Source: Bacteroides caecigallinarum (GTDB taxonomy: Bacteria > Bacteroidota > Bacteroidia > Bacteroidales > Bacteroidaceae). Taken from it: a DNA stretch of 54,001 bases. Positions 17,984-26,362 of the stretch are shown here, piece by piece. The translations under genes were made by a program, and so were the position numbers. Location: positions 1-54,001 of the forward strand of contig NZ_JADYTJ010000018.1 in assembly GCF_021531075.1 (NCBI RefSeq), read 5' to 3'. The notes beneath the pieces were generated by a model. That model was not told the origin of the DNA. It saw only the letters and a program-made list of their open reading frames with translations, and searched no databases. Each line of letters opens with the position of its first letter. Position 1 is the first letter of the stretch.

Positions 17984-18496
17984 ATGAAACTGATAATGAG
18001 TGACAGACCCATTAATGTAGAGATAGGGGGGAATAAAGATATAAAATACATAGACTTATCGTCGATGAAGATTTCCAATTGTGTGGGATGCTTCGGATGT
18101 TGGACTAAAACACCGGGCAAGTGTGTAATCAGAGACGATGCTACCAAAGTATATCCATTTATAGCGGAAAGCAGTTCTGTGATATACGTAAGCCATATAA
18201 AATATGGCGGTTACGACTCAGTGATGAAAACAATGCTTGAGAGAGCTATCCCGATACAACAGGCTTTTATACGTATACACCGGGGAGAGACTCACCACGT
18301 GCAACGCAATGTGACAACAAAGGATGCTACAATAATAGCGTATGGTGATACTGACAAAGAAGAACAAGAGATATTCCACAGGCTTGTGGAACGCAATACG
18401 CGAAACATGAACATTGGGAAATATGAGATAATATTTGTAACGGAACAGGACGTGGAGAAAACTGTTCAAAATGAATTGAAGAAATGGGAAAAATAA
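17984..18496 (+). CDS. Flavodoxin-family / NADPH-dependent FMN reductase-like protein
   Basis: A 170-aa protein of the flavodoxin/FMN-reductase group. It contains the cysteine-rich segment ISNCVGCFGCWTKTPGKC followed by VIRDD, typical of multimeric flavodoxin-like reductases, and SSSVIYVSHIKYGGYDSVMKTMLERA resembling the FMN-binding loop. The canonical N-terminal GSP-type phosphate loop seen in the next gene is absent here, since the protein starts directly at MKLIMSDRP. I prefer this start to an ATG 33 bp upstream because the earlier residues lack family character. It overlaps the next gene by 13 bp, so the two probably act together. Substrate unknown. Confidence 0.75.
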   Translation: MKLIMSDRPINVEIGGNKDIKYIDLSSMKISNCVGCFGCWTKTPGKCVIRDDATKVYPFIAESSSVIYVSHIKYGGYDSVMKTMLERAIPIQQAFIRIHRGETHHVQRNVTTKDATIIAYGDTDKEEQEIFHRLVERNTRNMNIGKYEIIFVTEQDVEKTVQNELKKWEK

Positions 18497-19089
18497 TGAT
18501 TCTTAACGGCAGTCCGCGTGCCCCGAAATCGAATTCGAAAAAGTATTCGGAGATTTTCATGAAATACAGCAGACTGCAATGTGATTATTTCAACATAACT
18601 AGGTCGAACCATATGGAGATTATTGCTGAGATGGAGAAATACCAGGATGTCATTATAGTGTTTCCACTGTATGCCGATTCTCTTCCGGTAGGTTTGCTGA
18701 ACTTTCTGAAAAATTTGGAAAACAATCTTCCGGCGCAAAGACCTGTTATTTCAATACTGATTAACTGCGGATTTTTGGAATATGAGCAGAATAGTGTGGC
18801 TGTAAGCATGATAAGATATTTCTGTAGACGCAATAATTTCACTATTGGCTCGACACTTATGCTGGGCAGTGGAGAGGCAATTCTTGGTACTCCATTCAGA
18901 TATATAGCTGTAAGGGCAATAAAAAGATTGTCGGAATCTGTTAATAAAGGAAACTACCAAAATATAACAGCTACAATGCCACTCCCAAAATGGTTGTTTA
19001 AGATGGCGGCCCGTTCATATTGGATTCGTTACGGGAAGAAATTCGGAGTAAGTGAAAAAGAAATGCAGCGCCTTGAAATAGAGGTCTGA
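18484..19089 (+). CDS. Flavodoxin-like NAD(P)H-dependent oxidoreductase
   Basis: A 201-aa flavodoxin-fold protein. It opens with MGKIMILNGSPRAPKSNSKK, whose NGSPR loop is the FMN phosphate-binding site. It continues with YQDVIIVFPLYADSLPVGLLNFLKNLE, the second FMN-contact region of this family, and SILINCGFLEY. It overlaps the preceding flavodoxin-family gene by 13 bp. Two different flavin-fold proteins encoded together may form a complex or serve one redox reaction (inference). The terminator at 19099-19139 ends the unit. Confidence 0.8.
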   Translation: MGKIMILNGSPRAPKSNSKKYSEIFMKYSRLQCDYFNITRSNHMEIIAEMEKYQDVIIVFPLYADSLPVGLLNFLKNLENNLPAQRPVISILINCGFLEYEQNSVAVSMIRYFCRRNNFTIGSTLMLGSGEAILGTPFRYIAVRAIKRLSESVNKGNYQNITATMPLPKWLFKMAARSYWIRYGKKFGVSEKEMQRLEIEV

Positions 19090-19098
19090 CAAAAACGC

Positions 19099-19139
19099 AT
19101 AGCCAATAAACAGACTGTAATTGTCTGTTTATCGGCTAT
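19099..19139. terminator. Bidirectional hairpin between flavodoxin pair and recQ
   Basis: Long imperfect stem from ATAGCCAATAAACAGA to TCTGTTTATCGGCTAT with a 9-nt loop. It lies in the gap of convergent genes and overlaps the last bases of recQ. Confidence 0.65.
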
Positions 19140-20947
19140 TTCTGTGCATTAATATATAGTTTTATTGCTTCTACAAAATCTCGTCCGTATTTTTTCTTTT
19201 TATATTCGCTTAGTCCGGGGATATCGTCCAGACTTTGAATGTCGACAGGTTTCTTGTCGCATAGTGATAGCAAAGTGCTGTCCGACATTACTATGTATGG
19301 AGGTATGGCTTCCTGTTCTGCCAGTTTTAGCCTTAATAAACGTAGAGTTTCGAAAAGAGAAACTTCGTGTTCGTTTTCTTTCGAATCATCTTTAGGGGAA
19401 ATGTTTGTTATGACATGACTGTACTGTTTGTGCGTAGTGTCTTCTTTTATTACAACTAATTGGGCTTTTTGTTTTCCGTATAGAACTTTATGCCCCAAAT
19501 CTGTTATTTTAAGATGGTTATTCTCGTTATAGGCTATTTCCAGATATCCGGAATTGAGCATTTGCAGTATATAGTTTTGCCAGTGGCGGGATGGTATTTC
19601 CCTTCCTATTCCGAATGTCTTTATTTTATCATATTCCTTTTCTGCTATTTCTTGGGTATAATTGCCGCGTAGTATTTCTATTAGTGTACTGGTGGCTATT
19701 TGTTGGTCCGTACGGGCAATAGCACTGAGAGCTTTCTGTATAATTATTGTTCCGTCAAATCTTTCAGGAGGATTACGACATACGTCGCAGTTGCCGCAGT
19801 CGTGGTCTGTAGTTTCTCCGAAATAACTCAAAAGTATTCTTCTGCGGCATATGTTTGCTTCTGCATATTGCTGCATTCTGTTTAGCTTTTCGATATTGAT
19901 TTCTTTTTGATTGCTCTCTTCCGCAAATTTTGTAAGTTGAATCATGTCGCCTAAGGAGTAGAATAGGATGGTGTCACTTTTTATTCCGTCTCTCCCTGCA
20001 CGGCCTATCTCCTGATAGAAACTTTCTATACTTTTTGGCAAATTGTAGTGTATTACCCATCTGACGTTCGACTTGTCTATTCCCATTCCGAAGGCTACTG
20101 TAGCGCATACTATCTGTACACGGTCATTGATGAAATCGTCCTGTGCCTTTTCACGCTCAGAATTTGAAAGCCCTGCATGATATACTGTGGTGTCGAAACC
20201 TTCGTCGGCAAGAAGTTCTGCTACTTTCTCTGTGGTCTTTCTGCTCATGCAGTATATTATTCCGCTTTCATTTTCGTGTTTTTCTATGAACCTTTTTATT
20301 ATTCTGATTTTTTCTTTTTGCTGATAACCTTTCTTTACATCAAGACTAAGATTTGGACGATCGAACGACGAAATGAATATTTCAGGTTCCCTCATTTTAA
20401 GTTGTTTCATTATGTCCTGACGTGTAATCTTGTCTGCCGTTGCAGTAAGGGCTATAATTGGTATGTTGGGGAATTGTTTCCGAAGTATATCCAGTTGTGT
20501 ATATTCGGGACGGAAATCGTGTCCCCACTGTGATATACAGTGTGCTTCGTCGATTGCAAACAGTGAGATTTTTATGTCCTTCAGAAGATAGTTGGATTCT
20601 GCCAAAATCCTTTCGGGGGATATATATAGCAGTTTCACTTTCCCTTGCAGACACTCCATGCGTATTGATGTGTTTTCGGTGTCAGTGTTCATGCTGTTTA
20701 TGGCACGTGCAGTTATACCATTGGCCTGTAATGCTTCTACCTGATCTTTCATCAATGAAATGAGTGGTGAAACCACTATGGCTGTACCTTCCATCATGAG
20801 TGACGGGATTTGGTAGCATAAGGATTTGCCTCCACCTGTGGGCATCAGTACGAGTGTATCCTTTTTATTGAGTATGTTTGTAATTATTTCTTTCTGCAGA
20901 GGACGGAAACTTGTGTATCCGAAGTATGTTTTTAGGATATTGAGCAT
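19136..20947 (-). CDS. recQ: ATP-dependent DNA helicase RecQ
   Basis: A 603-aa 3'-5' DNA helicase for recombination and repair. Motifs in order: Walker A MPTGGGKSLCYQIPS, DEAH box FAIDEAHCISQWGHDFRPEY (motif II and aromatic-rich loop), ALTATA, FDRPNL, and motif VI IGRAGRDG. Next comes the zinc-binding CRRRILLSYFGE...CGNCDVC, a winged helix (about 410-500), and a C-terminal HRDC domain (about 530-600). Length matches E. coli RecQ (609 aa). It lies close to topoisomerase III, its usual partner. A TATCTTTGC promoter element lies upstream on the minus strand near 20970. Confidence 0.96.
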   Translation of the reverse strand: MLNILKTYFGYTSFRPLQKEIITNILNKKDTLVLMPTGGGKSLCYQIPSLMMEGTAIVVSPLISLMKDQVEALQANGITARAINSMNTDTENTSIRMECLQGKVKLLYISPERILAESNYLLKDIKISLFAIDEAHCISQWGHDFRPEYTQLDILRKQFPNIPIIALTATADKITRQDIMKQLKMREPEIFISSFDRPNLSLDVKKGYQQKEKIRIIKRFIEKHENESGIIYCMSRKTTEKVAELLADEGFDTTVYHAGLSNSEREKAQDDFINDRVQIVCATVAFGMGIDKSNVRWVIHYNLPKSIESFYQEIGRAGRDGIKSDTILFYSLGDMIQLTKFAEESNQKEINIEKLNRMQQYAEANICRRRILLSYFGETTDHDCGNCDVCRNPPERFDGTIIIQKALSAIARTDQQIATSTLIEILRGNYTQEIAEKEYDKIKTFGIGREIPSRHWQNYILQMLNSGYLEIAYNENNHLKITDLGHKVLYGKQKAQLVVIKEDTTHKQYSHVITNISPKDDSKENEHEVSLFETLRLLRLKLAEQEAIPPYIVMSDSTLLSLCDKKPVDIQSLDDIPGLSEYKKKKYGRDFVEAIKLYINAQK

Positions 20948-21093
20948 TTCTTTATTATAATTTTAGGGATGCAAAGATAATATAGATGCCTGAATAGACA
21001 GAAAAAACATTGACAAAGATTTTGTGGTCTGAAAAAAAACTTACAAATTTGTGTTATAAAAACAGTAAACCAGACTAAAAGAATAAAGCACAA

Positions 21094-21558
21094 ATGGAAA
21101 ATAAGCATGAATTAATCAATAATGAAAATGAAGTACAAGTGAAGATGCCATATAATCTCAGGGAAAAGAAGATTAAGTCGGCACCCTATAGAGATCTTAT
21201 CAGAACAGAATTGGCAGATGAACTTTATGACAAAATATATGAGCTGGTTGTAACACAAAAAAGATACAAACAGCCTAATTTTTCAGCAAGTGATTTGGCT
21301 AAAATGTTGAAAACTAATACCAGATATCTTTCGGCTGTGGTTAATTCAAAATTCAAGATGAATTTTTCGTGCTTGCTCAACGAGTACAGAATACGCGATG
21401 CAAAGCATATGCTTACAAATAAGAAATATGTAGGCAAAAATATTGAAGAAATAAGTGCCATGTCCGGATTTGCTAACCGTCAGTCTTTCTATGCTGCTTT
21501 TTATAGAATTGTAGGTATTACTCCAAGTGAATACAGAAAAAAACATGAAAACATCTGA
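21094..21558 (+). CDS. AraC-type helix-turn-helix regulator (DNA-binding domain only)
   Basis: A 154-aa protein consisting of about 65 leading residues and a C-terminal AraC domain (about 68-150). Two helix-turn-helix parts are visible: FSASDLAKMLKTNTRYLSAV and IEEISAMSGFANRQSFYAAF, ending with the family signature GITPSEYRK. No sugar-binding or receiver domain is present, so it resembles the output half of Bacteroidetes regulators. Its last 14 bp overlap the M49 peptidase gene, so the two are translationally linked. Its signal and targets are unknown. Confidence 0.88.
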   Translation: MENKHELINNENEVQVKMPYNLREKKIKSAPYRDLIRTELADELYDKIYELVVTQKRYKQPNFSASDLAKMLKTNTRYLSAVVNSKFKMNFSCLLNEYRIRDAKHMLTNKKYVGKNIEEISAMSGFANRQSFYAAFYRIVGITPSEYRKKHENI

Positions 21559-23509
21559 TGACAATTTTAGCTATTCTGTAGATAAGTTTGCTGATCTGCA
21601 GATATTAAGATATAAAGTACAAGGCTTTGACTCTTTAACACTTAAACAGAAAGAACTTATATATTACCTTTCGGAAGCTGCATTGCATGGACGTGATATA
21701 TTGTTCGACCAGAATGGGAAATATAATTTAAAAATACGTCGCATGCTGGAAGCCGTTTATATGGGCTATGATGGTGACCGTACTGATACTGAATTTCAGG
21801 CATTGGAAGTCTATCTGAAACGCGTGTGGTTCTCAAGCGGAATACATCATCACTATTCTACCGATAAGTTTTTGCCTGGCTTTACGGTAGATTTCTTGCT
21901 TAATGCAGTTATGTCTTTGGATAAATCTATGTTGCCATTGTCCGAAGGTGAGACTGTTGCAGGGTTGTGTAATAAATTGTTTCCTGTGATATTTGATCCT
22001 GAGATAATGCCTAAACGTGTAAATCAGGCCGACGGTGAAGATTTGTTGCTTACTTCGGCATCTAATTATTACGTAGGTGTTACCCAGCAGGAAGCAGAGA
22101 ATTTCTATTCAGCAATGAAATCATCCGAAGATGAGACTCCTGTAATGTATGGTATGAATAGCCGTCTGGAAAAGAAAAATGGCGAAATAACCGAAGTGGT
22201 TTGGAAACTTGACGGTGAATATGGCAAGGCTATCAGCAAAATAGTGTATTGGCTTGAAAAAGCTATGTGTGTGGCAGAAAATCCGAAACAGAAGGAAGTA
22301 ATAGCGTTACTTATTGAATTTTACCGCACCGGGGATTTGAATATATTTGATGAGTATTCCATTTGTTGGCTTAAGGATACTGAATCTCGTATAGATTTTG
22401 TTAATGGATTTATTGAAAGTTATGGCGACCCTCTTGGCATGAAAGCCAGTTGGGAGTCTATCGTAAACTTCAAGGATCTGGAATCTACACACCGTACAGA
22501 AGTGTTGAGCAGCAATGCACAGTGGTTTGAAGATCACTCGCCTGTTTCTTCATCGTTTAAAAAATCCGAAGTAAAGGGAGTTTCCGCAAAGGTGATTACT
22601 GCGGCTATACTTGCCGGCGACCTTTATCCGGCCAGTGCCATAGGTATCAATCTTCCTAATTCTAACTGGATTCGCAGTGTGCATGGCTCCAAATCTGTGA
22701 CAATAGGCAATCTGACTGATGCATACAACAAGGCTGCAAAAGGTAATGGCTTCAGAGACGAGTTTGTTTACGGTGAATATGAAAAGGAACTGCTTGATAA
22801 ATATGCCGATATAACAGGAGATCTTCATACAGACCTTCACGAATGTCTTGGTCATGGCTCGGGTAAATTACTTCCAGGGGTTGATCCGGATGCTTTAAAA
22901 GCTTATGGCGCCACTATCGAGGAAGCACGTGCTGATTTGTTCGGACTTTATTATATACCGGATGCAAAGATGGTGGAGTTGGGACTTACTCCTGACAGTG
23001 AGGCTTATAAGGCTGAATACTATTCATATATGATGAACGGGCTGCTTACACAGCTTGTAAGGATTGAACCGGGCTGCTGCATTGAAGAATCACATATGCG
23101 TAACCGTCAGCTGATAGCTGCATGGGCTTTGGAGCACGGAGCGGAAGATGGGGTAGTGGACCTCGTTGTAAAGGATGGAAAGACTTATGTTGTGATAAAC
23201 GATTACGAAAAGCTGCGTTCTCTGTTTGGACAATTGCTCGCTGAAATTCAGAGAATAAAGAGTGAAGGTGATTATGAAGCTGCACGCTCATTGGTTGAAA
23301 AATATGCAGTGAAAGTTAATCCTGCATTGCATTCTGAAATTCTTGAGAGGTACAGAGCTCTCAATCTGGCACCATACAAGGGATTTATTAATCCGGTGTA
23401 TAGTGCAGTTACCGATGATGAAAATAATATTACTGATATAAATATAGATTATAGCGAAGGATATACAGAACAGATGCTTCGTTATAGTCGTGACTATTCT
23501 AATCTTTGA
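21545..23509 (+). CDS. Dipeptidyl-peptidase III-like zinc peptidase (family M49)
   Basis: Zinc aminopeptidase that removes dipeptides from oligopeptide N-termini. The M49 zinc motif HECLGH, in LHECLGHGSGKLLPG, starts at residue 432. The downstream zinc-ligand glutamate motif EEARAD is at about 459. No signal peptide is visible, so it is probably cytoplasmic. I chose the ATG at 21545 (654 aa), which lies inside the AraC gene's end; an ATG at 21527 would add six residues. Length agrees with the bacterial DPP III of Bacteroides (about 675 aa). Codon use is ordinary for the region. Confidence 0.9.
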   Translation: MKTSDDNFSYSVDKFADLQILRYKVQGFDSLTLKQKELIYYLSEAALHGRDILFDQNGKYNLKIRRMLEAVYMGYDGDRTDTEFQALEVYLKRVWFSSGIHHHYSTDKFLPGFTVDFLLNAVMSLDKSMLPLSEGETVAGLCNKLFPVIFDPEIMPKRVNQADGEDLLLTSASNYYVGVTQQEAENFYSAMKSSEDETPVMYGMNSRLEKKNGEITEVVWKLDGEYGKAISKIVYWLEKAMCVAENPKQKEVIALLIEFYRTGDLNIFDEYSICWLKDTESRIDFVNGFIESYGDPLGMKASWESIVNFKDLESTHRTEVLSSNAQWFEDHSPVSSSFKKSEVKGVSAKVITAAILAGDLYPASAIGINLPNSNWIRSVHGSKSVTIGNLTDAYNKAAKGNGFRDEFVYGEYEKELLDKYADITGDLHTDLHECLGHGSGKLLPGVDPDALKAYGATIEEARADLFGLYYIPDAKMVELGLTPDSEAYKAEYYSYMMNGLLTQLVRIEPGCCIEESHMRNRQLIAAWALEHGAEDGVVDLVVKDGKTYVVINDYEKLRSLFGQLLAEIQRIKSEGDYEAARSLVEKYAVKVNPALHSEILERYRALNLAPYKGFINPVYSAVTDDENNITDINIDYSEGYTEQMLRYSRDYSNL

Positions 23510-23518
23510 TTTAATAAC

Positions 23519-24190
23519 ATGAATGACGTACAAGAAACAATAAAAGACATAAAATCGAAATTCCGCCTGTTTATGAACGGTGTCATCTCGCAGAGCATGC
23601 GTGAAAAAGGGATGGACTATAAGTTGAATTTCGGAATAGAATACTCCCGCATCAAGGAGATTTCTGCCGGATATGAGAAGAACCATGAGTTGGCTCAGGC
23701 CTTATGGAAAGAGAATATCCGCGAATGCAAGATTATGGCCACATTGTTACAGCCTTCTGATTCTTTCTGTAAGGAAATAGCCGAAATCTGGATTGAGGAT
23801 ATGAAATATCCTGAATTGGCTGAGTATACAGTCATGAATCTTTTGCAGCATACTGATTTTGCTTCCGAGGTGGTGTTCCAATGGATTGCCGACGAACGTG
23901 TGTATTTCCAGTTTTGTGGCTATATGCTGATTACTCGTCTGTTTATGAAAGGCATGAAACTGAATGAACGTGCCGAGGCTGAGTTTATGGATCAGGCTTT
24001 TACTGAAATTGAAGGCAATGAGCCTATGGTAAAGAAGGCTGCTGCAACTGCACTTAAGAAGTTTGCTGCCCAGTCTAAGGAAAATGCAAAAATGATAGGC
24101 CGACAGTTGGGGCTTTTAAGTAAATCTGCCAATCCGGATTTGAAGCTTTATATCGACGAAATAAAATATGATATAGAATATTGCATTTAG
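23519..24190 (+). CDS. DNA alkylation repair (AlkD-like) HEAT-repeat protein
   Basis: A 223-aa, mostly helical protein resembling the AlkD family of DNA glycosylases built from HEAT-like repeats. Visible features are the N-terminal helices ending in NFGIEYSRIKEISAGYEKNH, then LAQALWKENIRECKIMATLL, IAEIWIEDMKYPELAEYTVM and repeated Ala/Leu-rich helix pairs to the end. The Trp and Asp positions expected at the AlkD base-excision site cannot be confirmed by eye, so glycosylase activity is only a family prediction. It follows the M49 peptidase by 9 bp on the same strand and may be co-transcribed. Confidence 0.78.
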   Translation: MNDVQETIKDIKSKFRLFMNGVISQSMREKGMDYKLNFGIEYSRIKEISAGYEKNHELAQALWKENIRECKIMATLLQPSDSFCKEIAEIWIEDMKYPELAEYTVMNLLQHTDFASEVVFQWIADERVYFQFCGYMLITRLFMKGMKLNERAEAEFMDQAFTEIEGNEPMVKKAAATALKKFAAQSKENAKMIGRQLGLLSKSANPDLKLYIDEIKYDIEYCI

Positions 24191-24215
24191 TTTTCCTGGA
24201 TTGAGTAAAATATAT

Positions 24216-24223
24216 TAACTTTG
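24216..24223 (+). promoter_or_regulatory. -7 promoter element of the Fur-family gene
   Basis: TAACTTTG fits TAnnTTTG, 21 bp before the start codon. The -33 element is weak. Confidence 0.5.
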
Positions 24224-24243
24224 ACGGCTGAAGATATTTTTTA

Positions 24244-24702
24244 ATGGCAGATAGAATAAAAGATACAGTAAAACAGGTACTCACAGAGTATCTTCAAAAG
24301 AACGGACATCGGAAGACGCCCGAGCGATATGCTATACTAGATTCTATATATTCTATAAAGGGGCACTTTAATATCGAGACTCTTTTACAGTACATGGAAG
24401 AGAAAGAAAAGTTCCGTGTCAGTCGTGCTACCTTGTATAATACCATTATTCTCCTCATAGATGCCGGTCTGGTAATCAAACATCAATTCGGAAATACATC
24501 CCAGTATGAACGTTCGTACAATAATGAAACTCATCATCACATGATATGTACTGTGTGTGGAAAGGTTTCCGAGTTCGAGGATGAAAATCTGAAGCAGGCC
24601 ATTGTGCAAAGTAAATTGAAAGGTTTCCAGGCTACACATTATTCGCTATATATTTACGGATTGTGCAATAAATGTGTGGCAAAACGAAAAAAGAATAAAT
24701 AA
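24244..24702 (+). CDS. Fur family metal/peroxide-responsive repressor
   Basis: A 152-aa dimeric regulator. The N-terminal winged helix (about residues 10-85) includes HRKTPERYAILDSIYSIKGHFN and the recognition helix VSRATLYNTIILLIDAGLV. The metal-binding part has HHHMICTVCGKV and, near the end, CNKC, giving the two CxxC pairs of the structural zinc site. Fur, PerR and Zur cannot be told apart reliably from these residues. It is 23 bp upstream of purA on the same strand, so purA may be read from the same message. Confidence 0.9.
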   Translation: MADRIKDTVKQVLTEYLQKNGHRKTPERYAILDSIYSIKGHFNIETLLQYMEEKEKFRVSRATLYNTIILLIDAGLVIKHQFGNTSQYERSYNNETHHHMICTVCGKVSEFEDENLKQAIVQSKLKGFQATHYSLYIYGLCNKCVAKRKKNK

Positions 24703-24725
24703 AAACTATTTTAAATATAACTATC

Positions 24726-25997
24726 ATGAAAGTAGATGTCTTGTTAGGTTTACAGTGGGGCGACGAAGGAAAAGGTAAAGTTGTCGATGTTTTGACTCCA
24801 CGTTATGATGTAGTTGCGCGTTTTCAGGGTGGTCCAAACGCAGGTCATACTCTGGAATTTGAAGGACAGAAGTATGTTCTCCGTTCTATTCCGTCAGGAA
24901 TTTTCCAGGGCGACAAAGTAAATATTATCGGTAATGGTGTGGTACTTGATCCAGCATTGTTCAAGGCAGAGGCAGAGGCTCTTGAAGCTAGTGGACATCC
25001 TTTAAAGGAACGTTTGCACATTTCCAAGAAAGCGCATCTTATATTGCCTACACATCGTATTCTGGATGCTGCATACGAAGCTGCAAAGGGTGCATCAAAA
25101 GTTGGTACCACAGGTAAAGGTATCGGTCCTACATATACAGACAAAGTTAGCCGTAACGGTTTGCGTGTAGGCGATATATTGAATAATTTCGAAACTAAAT
25201 ATGCCGCAGCAAAAGCTCGTCACGAACAGATCCTGAAGAGTCTTAATTATGAATATGACATCACTGAACTGGAAAAGCAGTGGATGGAAGGAATTGAATA
25301 CCTCCGTCAGTTCAACCTTGTAGATAGCGAGCATGAAATAAATAATCTCCTTAAAGAAGGCAAGAGCGTACTTTGTGAAGGTGCTCAGGGAACTATGCTT
25401 GACGTTGACTTTGGTTCTTATCCGTTTGTTACTTCTTCTAATACTATTTGTGCAGGTGCTTGTACTGGTCTTGGACTTGGCCCAAACAAAATTGGTGAAG
25501 TTTACGGTATTATGAAAGCTTACTGTACACGCGTAGGTTCTGGTCCTTTCCCAACTGAATTATTTGATGAAACAGGAAAGAAAATCCGTGATTTGGGTCA
25601 TGAATATGGTGCAGTTACAGGTCGTGAACGTCGTTGTGGATGGATTGACCTTGTTGCTTTGCGTTACTCTATCATGGTCAATGGTGTTACACAGCTTATC
25701 CTTATGAAGAGCGATGTTCTTGATGGATTTGAAACAATCAAGGCTTGTGTAGCTTATAAGGTGAATGGCGAAGAAATAGACTACTTCCCATACGATATCA
25801 ACGAAGGTGTAGAACCTGTTTATGTTGAGATGCCGGGATGGAAAACAGATATGACTAAGATGACAAGTGAAGATGAATTCCCTGAAGAATTCAATGCTTA
25901 CATCTCGTTCCTTGAAGAACAGCTTGGTACTCCTATCAAGATTGTTTCTGTAGGTCCTGACCGTGCACAGACTATCGAAAGATATACAGAAGAATAA
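24726..25997 (+). CDS. purA: Adenylosuccinate synthetase
   Basis: First step from IMP to AMP: joins IMP and aspartate with GTP. The N-terminal QWGDEGKGKVVDVL is the GTP phosphate-binding loop with catalytic Asp13, and NAGHT, GTTGKGIGPTYTDK and VTGRERRCGWIDL are the further signature segments. At 423 aa it is complete compared with E. coli (432 aa). It follows the Fur-family gene by 23 bp. Codon choice suggests high expression. A long hairpin terminator lies 23 bp after the stop codon. Confidence 0.97.
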   Translation: MKVDVLLGLQWGDEGKGKVVDVLTPRYDVVARFQGGPNAGHTLEFEGQKYVLRSIPSGIFQGDKVNIIGNGVVLDPALFKAEAEALEASGHPLKERLHISKKAHLILPTHRILDAAYEAAKGASKVGTTGKGIGPTYTDKVSRNGLRVGDILNNFETKYAAAKARHEQILKSLNYEYDITELEKQWMEGIEYLRQFNLVDSEHEINNLLKEGKSVLCEGAQGTMLDVDFGSYPFVTSSNTICAGACTGLGLGPNKIGEVYGIMKAYCTRVGSGPFPTELFDETGKKIRDLGHEYGAVTGRERRCGWIDLVALRYSIMVNGVTQLILMKSDVLDGFETIKACVAYKVNGEEIDYFPYDINEGVEPVYVEMPGWKTDMTKMTSEDEFPEEFNAYISFLEEQLGTPIKIVSVGPDRAQTIERYTEE

Positions 25998-26020
25998 TTT
26001 TCGAGATTATAGTTTTTTGA

Positions 26021-26065
26021 GCCGTCGGTTTCCATAACGGAATGGAAACCGACGGCTTTTGTTTT
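26021..26065 (+). terminator. Intrinsic terminator of purA
   Basis: 15-bp perfect stem GCCGTCGGTTTCCAT / ATGGAAACCGACGGC with a 6-nt loop, followed by a T-rich run. Confidence 0.92.
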
Positions 26066-26151
26066 TTCGTAAGCCAAACTGTTTATTTAGTGGATAAATA
26101 TTTAAATTATGGACTTTTTTCTTTTATTTTGAAAGAAATCTCTTTAAAATT

Positions 26152-26181
26152 TTTGCAATTGTTTATTTTAATATATATTTG
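26152..26181 (+). promoter_or_regulatory. Promoter of a candidate small RNA or leader
   Basis: TTTG (26152-26155), an 18-bp spacer and TATATTTG (26174-26181). The next gene starts only at 26363, and a terminator-like hairpin (26233-26272) lies in between. Confidence 0.55.
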
Positions 26182-26187
26182 TGGAGA

Positions 26188-26275
26188 CAAATTATTAATT
26201 ACTATCTCTCTCTTAAATTTAATCCTTCAGTAGGGAGGCGTTCTCTGTGATTGAGAGCGTCTCTTATTTTTTGTA
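26188..26275 (+). ncRNA. Candidate short RNA or attenuated leader upstream of the ABC-F gene
   Basis: Stretch of about 85 nt between a promoter-like element and an intrinsic terminator. The terminator stem is 13 bp with several G-T pairs (GGGAGGCGTTCTC with GAGAGCGTCTCTT), then ATTTTTT. There is no convincing coding frame inside. The ABC-F gene seems to have its own promoter further down (TAACTTTGC, 26327-26335). The unit could therefore be an independent small RNA, or an attenuator that controls read-through into the ABC-F gene. Start and end are estimates. Confidence 0.45.
26233..26272 (+). terminator. Terminator or attenuator hairpin before the ABC-F gene
   Basis: 13-bp stem with a 7-nt loop (TGTGATT) followed by a T-run. 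It lies 90 bp upstream of the ABC-F start codon and does not directly follow any gene. Confidence 0.7.
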
Positions 26276-26326
26276 TTCATTATAAAATCTTGTTAACCGA
26301 TAATTCCTGTTTAATGTAAAAATAGT

Positions 26327-26335
26327 AACTTTGCC
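26327..26335 (+). promoter_or_regulatory. -7 promoter element of the ABC-F gene
   Basis: TAACTTTGC matches the Bacteroidetes consensus exactly, 27 bp before the start codon. The -33 region is poorly conserved. Confidence 0.55.
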
Positions 26336-26362
26336 GACACTTTGTAAATCAATATGTAGAGA

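Noticed and set aside
26042..26233. 63-aa open frame on the plus strand
   Set aside because: It begins inside the purA terminator hairpin and crosses a promoter-like element, so it is unlikely to be translated.
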